This document shows, piece after piece, positions 43,246-51,389 of a DNA stretch of 64,000 nt (positions are counted from its first letter, which is position 1; every line of letters starts with the position of its first letter). The position numbers were made by a program, and so were the translations under genes. The stretch is from Nonomuraea coxensis DSM 45129. GTDB lineage: Bacteria; Actinomycetota; Actinomycetes; Streptosporangiales; Streptosporangiaceae. The stretch is taken from positions 5,622,501 to 5,686,500 of the forward strand of contig NZ_CP068985.1 in assembly GCF_019397265.1 (NCBI RefSeq). Reading direction: 5' to 3'. The notes under the pieces were generated by a model. That model ran no database searches, was not told the DNA's origin, and worked only from the letters and a program-made list of their open reading frames with translations.

Positions 43246-46200
43246 CCACGCTCTCCTCCCCCGGCGGCCTGTCCCCCGCCAAGCAGGCGCTGCTGGCCCA
43301 GCGGCTGCGGCGGCGGGCCGCCGCGACGACGGTCCCGCCGCGTCCGCCCGGCACGCCGCCGCCGCTGTCGCACGCGCAGGAGCGGCTGTGGTTCCTGGAG
43401 CAGTACGCGCCCGGCACCGCCGCCTACACCGTCTCCTGCACGGCGCGGGTGACCGGCGAGCTGGACGAAGGGGCGCTGCGCCGCGCGGTGCGCGAGGTGG
43501 CGGCCCGGCACGAGAGCCTGCGCAGCCGGTTCGCGACCGCGGAGGACGGCACGCCGCGGCTGGTGATCGACGCCGAGCCCGCGCCCGAGTTCCTGGTCGC
43601 GGCGGCCGGGACGCCGGAGAAGGCGCGGGCGCTGGTGTCGGCGGAGCTGGCCCGGCCGTTCGACCTGGCGGCGGGCCCGCTGCTGCGGGTCCTGCTGATC
43701 CGGCTCGGCCCCGCCGAGGCCGGCCCCGCCGAAGCCGGCCCCGCCGAGGCCGGCACGGCGGACGACCACGTGCTCATGCTGGCGGCGCACCACGCGGTGG
43801 CCGACGGCTGGAGCTGGGACGTGGTGCTCGGCGAGCTGTTCACGCTGCTGGCCGGCCGCGAGCCCGAGCCGCTGCCCGTCCAGTACGGCGACTACGCGCT
43901 CTGGCAGCGTGAGCGCACCGGCTCGGCCGCGTACCGGGCGGACGTGGACTACTGGCGGGCGCAGCTCGCCGGGGTGCCGGCGCTGGAGCTGCCGACGGAC
44001 CTGCCGCGCCCGGCGGAGCAGACGTTCACGGGGGCGGCGTACGGGTTCCGGCTGGACGCGGAGCAGGCCGGGGCGGTGCGGGCGCTGGCCGAGGCGCGCG
44101 GGGCGACGCCGTACATGGTGCTGCTGGCCGCGTTCCAGGCGCTGCTCGGCCGGTGGTCGGGGCAGAGCTCGTTCGCGGTGGGCAGCCCGGTGAGCGGGCG
44201 CGGACTGCCGGAGCTGGACGGCCTGGTCGGCATGTTCGTCAACACCCTCGCGCTGCGGGCCGACCTGTCGGGCGACCCGTCGTTCGACGAGCTGGTGGGG
44301 CGGGTGCGGGAGACGGCGCTGGACGCCTTCGCCCACCAGGAGCTGCCGTTCGACCAGCTCGTCGGCGAGCTGAACGTGACGCGGGACGTCAGCCGCCCCG
44401 CGGTGTTCCAGGTGATGTTCGCGCTGCAGAACTACACCGCCCGGCCGGTGGACGCGGGGCCGCTGGAGCTGGAGTGGTTCCACGCCGACACCGTGGCCAG
44501 CCGCTTCGACCTCAGCCTGTACCTGCACGGGGCGGCCGGCGGCGGGCTGGACGGGACGTTCGTGTACAACACGGCGCTGTTCGAGGCCGGGACCGTCGAG
44601 CGGATGGCGGAGTCGCTGGAGGCGCTGCTGCGCTCGGCCGTGGCCGCGCCCGGCACGCCGGTGTCCGGCCTGGAGATCCTGACCGAGGCCGGACGGGCCC
44701 GGCTGGCCGCGCTGGAGACCGCCGCGCCGCCCGCGCCTCCGGAGGCGGAGCTGCTGCACGAGCTGGTGTTCGCCCAGGCCGGGCGGACCCCGGACGCGAC
44801 CGCCGTGGTCTTCGGCGGCACCCGGCTCACCTACCGTGAGCTGGCCGGGCGCGCCCGGCGGCTGGCCGCCCACCTGCGCGCCCGCGGGGTGCGGCCGGGC
44901 GATCGGGTGGCGGTGTGCCTGGAGCAGTCGGCGGGGGTGGCGGTGGCGCTGCTCGGCGTGCTGGCGGCCGGGGCGGCGTACGTGCCGCTCGATCCCGCGC
45001 AGCCGGCCGGGCGGCTCGCGTACCTGGTCGAGGACGCCGGGGTGCGCACGGTCATCACCTCCGGCGGGGCGCGGGAGGCGCTGCCCGGCGGCCTGACGGA
45101 GATCGACCCGGACCGGGTGCCGGGCGGGGACGCGCCCGTCGCGGCGGGCATCGGGCCGTCGGACCTCGCGTACGTGATCTACACCTCCGGCACCACCGGG
45201 CGGCCGAAGGGGGTCGCGGTGCAGCACCGGGAGGTGGTGACGTACCTGGCGGGGGTGCGCGAGCGGTTCGGCGTCGAGCCCGGGGCGTCGTTCGCGCTGC
45301 CGCAGTCGCTGGCGTTCGACTTCGGGGTGACGGTCTTCTACCTGGCGCTGATGACCGGCGGCCGGCTCGACCTGCTGCCGTCCCGTACGTCGGCGCGCGA
45401 GCTGGCCGAGCACTTCCGGGAGAGCCCCGCCGACTACCTGAAGATCACCCCGTCGCACCTGGCCGCGCTGCTGGGCGAGGCCGGGCCCGGCGAGCTGCTG
45501 CCGCGCCGGCTGCTGATCCTCGGCGGCGAGGCGTCCTCGTGGGCGTGGGCGAGGGAGCTGGCCGCGTACGAGGCTCCGGGACGCGGCCGGTGCGCCGTCG
45601 TCAACCACTACGGGCCGACGGAGGCGACGGTCGGCATCACCACGTACGCCGTGGACCCGGAGCGACCGGCTGGGGAGACGACGCTGCCGATCGGCCGGCC
45701 GCTGCCCGGCGCGCGGGTACGGGTGCTCGACGAGCGGCTGCGGCCGGTGCCGGTGGGGGTGGTCGGCGAGATCTGCCTGGGCGGTGACCGGCTGGCCCGC
45801 GGCTACCTCGGCCGCCCCGCGCTCACCGCCGAACGGTTCGTCCCGGACCCCGACGGCCCGCCGGGCTCGCGCCTGTACCGGACCGGCGACCTCGGGCGGT
45901 GGCTGCCGGACGGCACCCTGCGGTTCCTGGGCCGCCGCGACCTGCAGGTCAAGATCCGCGGGTACCGGGTCGAGCTGGGCGAGGTCGAGTCCGTGCTCGC
46001 CGAGTTCCCCGGCGTGGCGCAGGCGGTGGCCGAGCTGCGCGGTGACCGCCTGGTCGGCTATCTGCTGCCGGTGGAGGGCGGCGCGCGGGCGCCGGCCGCC
46101 GAGGTGCGCGCCTGGCTGCGCGAGCGGCTGCCCGACTACATGATCCCGGCCCGGTACGTCTGGCTCGACCACCTGCCGCTGAAGTCGCACGGCAAGGTCG

Positions 46201-48848
46201 ACCGCGGCGCGCTGCCCGACCCCGAGGACGACCGGCCGGACGGCGGCGCCGCCTTCGTCCCGCCGGACGGGCCCGCCGAGGAGGCCGTCGCGGCGGTGTG
46301 GGCCGACGTGCTCGGGCTCGCCCGGGTGGGCGCGCTGGACGACTTCTTCGAGCTGGGCGGGCACTCGCTGCTGGCCATGCGGGTGCTGGCGCGGCTGCGC
46401 AGGATCGCGCCGGAGCGGCGGGTCACGCTCATGGACCTGTTCAAGCACACCACCGTCAGGGAGACGGCGGCGCTGCTCGCCGGGGAGGAGCGGGCCCGCG
46501 AAGGGGACGGCGGGCTGCTGCACCGGCTCACGCCCGCGCGCGCCACGACGGCGGCCACGCTGGTGTGCGCACCGTACGGGGGCGGCAGCGCGGTGATCTA
46601 CCAGCCGCTCGCCGACGCGCTGCCCGGCGACTGGGCGCTGTACTCGCTCGCCGTTCCCGGGCACGAGCTCGGCGAGGAGGCGATGCCGCCGGAGGAGGTC
46701 GCGCGGCGCTGCGCCGAGGAGATCCTGGCCGGGATCGAGGGCCCGGTCGTGCTGTACGGGCACTGCGGGCTCGGCGCGATGATCACCGCCGAGACCGCGC
46801 GGCTGCTGCACGACTCGGGACGCGAGGTGGAGGCCGTCTACCTGGGCGGGATCTTCCCGTTCGCCCGGCCGGGCGGGCGCATGGCCCGGCTCAGGGACCG
46901 CCTCGACGACCTGCGCGGCGACCAGGGACGGATCAACGCCCTCACGGCGGCCGGCCTGGATGTGTCGGACCTGAGCCCCGAGGAGCTGCGGCTGATCGTC
47001 CGCAACCGGCGGGAGGGGACGCGGGCCGCCGAACGCTACTTCACCCGGCTGTTCGAGGAGGAGCGCGGCCGGCTCGGCGCGCCCGTCATCGCCGTGGCCG
47101 GGGAGCGGGACCCGATCATGGAGTTCTACCAGGAGCGCTTCCGCGAGTGGCACGTGCTGTCGCCGGTGACGGCGTGCGCGGTGCTGGACGAGGCCGCGCA
47201 CTTCTTCGTCAAGTACCGGGCCGGGGAGCTGGCGGAGATCGTCACCCGGACGCACGCCGCCCTCGCCACCGGGGAGACGGCGACGCTGGAGCGGGGGGAC
47301 GGCGGGCGGACGTGGTGGCTGGAGGGCGTCTCCCACGAGTCTTCCGCGGGCGGGGCGCGGGCCATGGACGTCCCGGCGGCCGAGGCGAGGGCGGCCGCCG
47401 GGATCCCACCTCGCTCCGGAGCGGCCGGGATGCCGCCCCGGGGCGGACCGGCCGGGCTGCCGGGCCGGGGCGGGGCGGGCGGGCCGCGGCCGAGTATGCG
47501 GCGGTTCTTCGCGGTGGCGGCCGGTCAGGCGGTGTCGATCGTCGGGTCGGCGCTGACCGAGTTCGCCGTCCCCCTCTGGATCTACCTGACCACCGACTCG
47601 CTCGTCGACTTCGCCCTGTTCTCGGTGCTGGCGCTGGTGCCCGGCATGGTCGTCGCGCCGCTCGCCGGGACCATCGTGGACCGCAGCGACCGCCGCCGCG
47701 TGATGCTGCTCGGCGACGCGGGCGCGTTCGGCACGCAACTGCTGCTCGGCCTGCTGCTGTGGACCGGGAACCTCCAGGTGTGGCACATCTACCCGCTGCT
47801 GGTCGGCCTGTCGGTGGCGCTGGCGTTCCAGCGGGTGGCCTACCAGTCGGCCGTGCCGCAGCTCGTCCCCAAACGTTTCCTCGGCCACGCCAACGGCGTC
47901 GTCGGCATGATCAACGGCGTCGCGCAGCTCGTCGTGCCGCTCGCCGCGGCCGGGCTGATGTCGCTCATCGGCCTGGAGGGCATCCTGGTCCTCGACGTGG
48001 TCAGCTACGCGATCGCCATCGTCAGCCTGCTGCTCATCCGCTTCCCCGCCACGATGGCGCTGCGCCGCCGCGAGACGGTGGCCGCCGAACTGGTCAACGG
48101 CCTGCGCTACTCGTGGGGCAACAAGGGCTTCCGGCGGATGGTGACGTTCTTCGCCGTGGTCAACCTGTTCATGGCGGCGCTGTTCCTGATGATCTCGCCG
48201 CTGGTGCTGTCGTCGGGGACGATCGCCGACGTGGGGCGGGTGTCGTTCGCCGGCGGGCTCGGGGTGTTCCTCGGCGGCCTCGTCATGGCGGTGTGGGGCG
48301 GGCCGCGGGTGCGGCGCTTCCGCGGGCAGCTCATGTTCACGCTGACGCTGGCGCTCTCGGCCGTGGTGATCGGCGCGCGGCCGGACCTCGTGGTGGTCAC
48401 GGCGGGGGTGTTCGGGCTGTTCCTGTCGCTGACGCTGCTCAACGGCGTCTACACGACGATCGTCCAGGTGAAGATCCCGCAGCGCTACCACGGGCGGGTG
48501 TTCGCGCTCAACCAGCTCGTGGCCTTCTCGACGCTGCCCATCGGGTACGCCGTCGTCGCGCCGCTCGGCACGTCCCTCCTCGAACCGCTGCTCGCCGACG
48601 GCGGCGCGCTCGCGGACACGGTCGGCCGGGTCATCGGCACCGGCGAGGGCCGTGGCATCGGCCTGCTGTACGTGCTGCTCGGCGCCGCCATCGCCGCCTG
48701 CGTGCTGGTCGCCAGGCGGCGGCGCGTCCTGTGGGACTTCGACGCGCTGGTGCCGGACGCGCTGCCCGACGACCTCATCGGTTTCCAGGCCCTGCGCGAA
48801 CGCGGGGCCCCGGTCAAGGAGGACACATGGACGACTACCAGGTCGTGA
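43242..48848 (+). CDS. NRPS 2: C-A-PCP-TE fused to an MFS transporter
   Basis: 1868 residues. C (HHAVADG near 184, intact), A (IYTSGTTGRPKGV near 647, YGPTEAT near 790), PCP (GGHSL near 1040), TE (about 1100-1370), then a Gly/Pro-rich linker and an MFS permease (about 1419-1830, 10 to 12 helices, starting MRRFFAVAAGQAVSIVG). The A pocket reads D-F-T-K-I-G-H-V-G, close to aspartate-type codes. The TE nucleophile elbow is GHCGLG with Cys instead of Ser; Asp in VAGERDPI and His in DEAAHFFVKY complete the triad. The TE resembles type II enzymes (APYGGGSAVIYQ). GTG start overlaps the NRPS1 stop. The fusion would couple release and export at the membrane. Confidence 0.9.
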   Translation: MTTLSSPGGLSPAKQALLAQRLRRRAAATTVPPRPPGTPPPLSHAQERLWFLEQYAPGTAAYTVSCTARVTGELDEGALRRAVREVAARHESLRSRFATAEDGTPRLVIDAEPAPEFLVAAAGTPEKARALVSAELARPFDLAAGPLLRVLLIRLGPAEAGPAEAGPAEAGTADDHVLMLAAHHAVADGWSWDVVLGELFTLLAGREPEPLPVQYGDYALWQRERTGSAAYRADVDYWRAQLAGVPALELPTDLPRPAEQTFTGAAYGFRLDAEQAGAVRALAEARGATPYMVLLAAFQALLGRWSGQSSFAVGSPVSGRGLPELDGLVGMFVNTLALRADLSGDPSFDELVGRVRETALDAFAHQELPFDQLVGELNVTRDVSRPAVFQVMFALQNYTARPVDAGPLELEWFHADTVASRFDLSLYLHGAAGGGLDGTFVYNTALFEAGTVERMAESLEALLRSAVAAPGTPVSGLEILTEAGRARLAALETAAPPAPPEAELLHELVFAQAGRTPDATAVVFGGTRLTYRELAGRARRLAAHLRARGVRPGDRVAVCLEQSAGVAVALLGVLAAGAAYVPLDPAQPAGRLAYLVEDAGVRTVITSGGAREALPGGLTEIDPDRVPGGDAPVAAGIGPSDLAYVIYTSGTTGRPKGVAVQHREVVTYLAGVRERFGVEPGASFALPQSLAFDFGVTVFYLALMTGGRLDLLPSRTSARELAEHFRESPADYLKITPSHLAALLGEAGPGELLPRRLLILGGEASSWAWARELAAYEAPGRGRCAVVNHYGPTEATVGITTYAVDPERPAGETTLPIGRPLPGARVRVLDERLRPVPVGVVGEICLGGDRLARGYLGRPALTAERFVPDPDGPPGSRLYRTGDLGRWLPDGTLRFLGRRDLQVKIRGYRVELGEVESVLAEFPGVAQAVAELRGDRLVGYLLPVEGGARAPAAEVRAWLRERLPDYMIPARYVWLDHLPLKSHGKVDRGALPDPEDDRPDGGAAFVPPDGPAEEAVAAVWADVLGLARVGALDDFFELGGHSLLAMRVLARLRRIAPERRVTLMDLFKHTTVRETAALLAGEERAREGDGGLLHRLTPARATTAATLVCAPYGGGSAVIYQPLADALPGDWALYSLAVPGHELGEEAMPPEEVARRCAEEILAGIEGPVVLYGHCGLGAMITAETARLLHDSGREVEAVYLGGIFPFARPGGRMARLRDRLDDLRGDQGRINALTAAGLDVSDLSPEELRLIVRNRREGTRAAERYFTRLFEEERGRLGAPVIAVAGERDPIMEFYQERFREWHVLSPVTACAVLDEAAHFFVKYRAGELAEIVTRTHAALATGETATLERGDGGRTWWLEGVSHESSAGGARAMDVPAAEARAAAGIPPRSGAAGMPPRGGPAGLPGRGGAGGPRPSMRRFFAVAAGQAVSIVGSALTEFAVPLWIYLTTDSLVDFALFSVLALVPGMVVAPLAGTIVDRSDRRRVMLLGDAGAFGTQLLLGLLLWTGNLQVWHIYPLLVGLSVALAFQRVAYQSAVPQLVPKRFLGHANGVVGMINGVAQLVVPLAAAGLMSLIGLEGILVLDVVSYAIAIVSLLLIRFPATMALRRRETVAAELVNGLRYSWGNKGFRRMVTFFAVVNLFMAALFLMISPLVLSSGTIADVGRVSFAGGLGVFLGGLVMAVWGGPRVRRFRGQLMFTLTLALSAVVIGARPDLVVVTAGVFGLFLSLTLLNGVYTTIVQVKIPQRYHGRVFALNQLVAFSTLPIGYAVVAPLGTSLLEPLLADGGALADTVGRVIGTGEGRGIGLLYVLLGAAIAACVLVARRRRVLWDFDALVPDALPDDLIGFQALRERGAPVKEDTWTTTRS
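43707..43751 (+). repeat. Three 15-bp tandem units in the NRPS2 condensation domain
   Basis: GGCCCCGCCGAGGCC three times in a row, the middle unit with one mismatch. It encodes GPAEA units in a loop just before the HHxxxDG strand, so it is probably a slippage-expanded surface loop. Confidence 0.85.
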
Positions 48849-48997
48849 TCAACCACGAGGAGCAGTACTCGGTGTGGCCCGCGGACCAGGACATCCCGGC
48901 CGGCTGGCGGGCGGCCGGGTTCCGCGGCGGCAAGGACGACTGCCTGGCGCACATCGAGGAGGTCTGGACCGACATGCGTCCCCTCAGCGCCCGCTGA
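48827..48997 (+). CDS. MbtH-like protein
   Basis: 56-residue NRPS partner that binds and activates adenylation domains. The full signature is visible: NHEEQYSVWPADQDIPAGW, then GGKDDCLAHIEEVWTDMRPL. Short even for this family. Its ATG lies 22 bp before the NRPS2 stop in another frame, behind an AAGGAGGA site, so it is translationally linked to NRPS2. It is the last gene of the plus-strand operon. Confidence 0.95.
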   Translation: MDDYQVVINHEEQYSVWPADQDIPAGWRAAGFRGGKDDCLAHIEEVWTDMRPLSAR

Positions 48998-49081
48998 CCC
49001 GCCCCTCCCCCCGGCGGCCCGTCCGAGCGGAAATTGGCTATCGTGTGGAACGCTCACATGGACGTCCGCGGAGGGAGCGGG

Positions 49082-51355
49082 ATGCCGCAGATCCGCCCGC
49101 TCCGGCCGGGCGACCCCGAACGGGTGGCCGGCTGGCGGCTCGTCGGCGTGCTCGGCTCCGGCGGCCAGGGAACGGTCTACAAGGCGGTCGGCGAAGACGG
49201 GCGCGAGGTCGCCGTCAAGCTGCTGCACAGCCACCTCAGCGGCGACGACGCCGTCAACCGCGGCTTCCTGCGCGAGGTCGAGGCGGCGCGGCGGGTGGCG
49301 GCGTTCTGCACGGCGGCGGTGCTCGACGTCGGCACGGCGGACGAGCGCCCGTACATCGTGAGCGAGTACGTCGCGGGCGACACGCTGCAGCAGGTCGTCC
49401 GGTCGGACGGGCCGCGCACGGGCGGGGCGCTGGACCGGCTGGCGATCTCCACGCTGACCGCGCTGGCCGCCATCCACCAGGCCGGGATCGTGCACCGCGA
49501 CTTCAAGCCGGGCAACGTGCTCATCGGGCCGGAGGGGCCCATCGTCATCGACTTCGGCATCGCCAAGGCGCTGGACGCGACGACGATGGCGTCCGGGGTG
49601 GTGGGGACGCCGGCGTACATGTCGCCGGAGCAGTTCGAGGGGCAGCGGGTCGGGCCGGCGTCGGACATGTTCAGCTGGGCCGGGACCATGGTGTTCGCGG
49701 CCACCGGGCGGCCCGCCTTCGCCGGGGCGACGGTCCCCGCCATTCTCAACGCCGTGCTCAGCGGCGCGCCGGACCTGGGCGGGGTGCCGGAGCGGCTGGC
49801 GGAGGCGCTGCGCGCGTGCTTCGCGAGGGATCCGGCCTTACGGCCGTCGCCCACGGACCTGATGAAGCACCTGATGACCCACCGCGGCCCGGCCGCTCCC
49901 GCCGCGCCCGCCGCTGCCGGGCCCTGGCCGGGGGCCGGTGTGGCCGGTCTCCCTTCGGCCGGGCCCGTTGGGGGCGGTGGTCAGCCGATGGCCGAGGGGC
50001 AGGAGGGCTTCGGAGGGCGTCGGGGGCAGGGCACCGTCGAGGGACGCGGGTCCGCTCAGCGCGGCGGCGGGTTCCAGGGGCCGTACCACGGTGGCATGCC
50101 GGACGCGGAGACGTCGCCGGGAGGCAGGGGGAAGGGCGTCAGCCGGCGGGCCGTGCTGAGCGCCGGGGCGGCGGCGCTGGCGACGGCGGCGGTGTCGGCG
50201 TTCGTCGCGCTCAGGCCGGAGGGCGGCGCCCGAGGCCAGGACGGGGCGCTGGACCAGCCGCCCGTCCCCGACACCGGTGACGCCATAGGGACGTCCTCCG
50301 CCCCCGGCTCGCCCACGCCCACGTCCTTCCAGCCGTCCACCCGGCCGCCCGTCACGCCGGTCGCGGCCGAGCCGTTCGGGACGCTGATCGGGGACCCGGC
50401 GGCGCTGCCCGCGGGCACGGGCACCCCGTCGGCGGCGATGGGGGCGAGCGGGCCGTTCGTGGCGATCGGCGCGAACAACGGCTCCGTCGTGGCCTGGGAC
50501 GTCCCCGCCGGCCCGGCCCGCAGGCTCGGCGACGGCGGCGCGGCGGCGACCGCCGTCGCGTACGGCAACAGCCGGGGCGAGCCGGTGATCGCCTCCGGTC
50601 ACGCCGACGGCCGCATGCGCCTGTGGAGCCCGTCCGGCAAGAGCCTGGCCGCGCACAAGGCGCCCGATCCGATCATCGCAGTGACCGTCACGGCGGCGGG
50701 GCGGGTGGTCGCGGTGTCGCAGAAGTACGACAGCCTGCGCGACCTGCGCGGCACCGTCCGCCTGTGGGACGTCACGACCGGCAGGCAGATCGGCCCCACG
50801 GGCACCGAGCACTTCCAGGGCGTCAACGGCCTGGCCTTCGGCCGCCTGGGCGGCGCCGACGTGCTCGTGACGGGCGACGGCGCGAACCGGATCCGGGTGC
50901 GTCCCCTGTCCACGGGGGTGGTGTCGGGCACGTTCAAGACCGGCGAGGTCGGCGGCATCGAGCGGCTGGCGTGCGGTGAGCTGAAGGGCGAGCCGGTGCT
51001 GGTCTCGACGCACCTGGACGCCACCTTGCGCGTGTACGACCTGAGGTCGGGCAAGCGCAGGAAGAAGTGGGACTTCAGCGACCGCAGCCCCGACGACCGT
51101 GGCACCGCCGCGCTGGTGACCGGCGCCCTGGGCGGCGTGCCGGTCGCGGTCGTGGCGCACACGCCGTCCGGCGGGAACGCGTTCGTGCGGGTCTGGAGCC
51201 TCGCCGACGGGGAGATCGTCGGGGAGTTCGGCTCCGGCGAGGGCGGCGGGATCCGGGCGCTGGCGCTCACGGAGCAGGCGGTGACCCGGCCGGTCGTCGC
51301 CACGGTGGGCGAGGACCGGCGGCTCCGCCTGTGGAGCCTCGGCGGCCCCGGCTGA
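49082..51355 (+). CDS. Membrane Ser/Thr protein kinase with C-terminal beta-propeller
   Basis: 757 residues. The kinase domain (about 15-280) is complete: GSGGQGTVYKA loop, VAVKLL with the ATP-binding Lys, HRDFKPGNV catalytic loop, DFG in VIDFGIAKAL, and SPE in YMSPEQFEG. A disordered linker and one membrane helix (near 353-375, VSRRAVLSAGAAALATAAV) follow, then about 330 extracellular residues of WD40-like repeats (VRLWDVTTGRQIG, RLWSLGG). This is the PknD-like sensor layout. I chose the ATG at 49082 with GGAGGGAG upstream. One TTA codon at 49838. It sits directly behind the peptide cluster; a regulatory role for it is possible but unproven. Confidence 0.88.
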   Translation: MPQIRPLRPGDPERVAGWRLVGVLGSGGQGTVYKAVGEDGREVAVKLLHSHLSGDDAVNRGFLREVEAARRVAAFCTAAVLDVGTADERPYIVSEYVAGDTLQQVVRSDGPRTGGALDRLAISTLTALAAIHQAGIVHRDFKPGNVLIGPEGPIVIDFGIAKALDATTMASGVVGTPAYMSPEQFEGQRVGPASDMFSWAGTMVFAATGRPAFAGATVPAILNAVLSGAPDLGGVPERLAEALRACFARDPALRPSPTDLMKHLMTHRGPAAPAAPAAAGPWPGAGVAGLPSAGPVGGGGQPMAEGQEGFGGRRGQGTVEGRGSAQRGGGFQGPYHGGMPDAETSPGGRGKGVSRRAVLSAGAAALATAAVSAFVALRPEGGARGQDGALDQPPVPDTGDAIGTSSAPGSPTPTSFQPSTRPPVTPVAAEPFGTLIGDPAALPAGTGTPSAAMGASGPFVAIGANNGSVVAWDVPAGPARRLGDGGAAATAVAYGNSRGEPVIASGHADGRMRLWSPSGKSLAAHKAPDPIIAVTVTAAGRVVAVSQKYDSLRDLRGTVRLWDVTTGRQIGPTGTEHFQGVNGLAFGRLGGADVLVTGDGANRIRVRPLSTGVVSGTFKTGEVGGIERLACGELKGEPVLVSTHLDATLRVYDLRSGKRRKKWDFSDRSPDDRGTAALVTGALGGVPVAVVAHTPSGGNAFVRVWSLADGEIVGEFGSGEGGGIRALALTEQAVTRPVVATVGEDRRLRLWSLGGPG

Positions 51356-51389
51356 CCCGTACCGCAACGTTTTCCAGAAAGGCTGTGCC

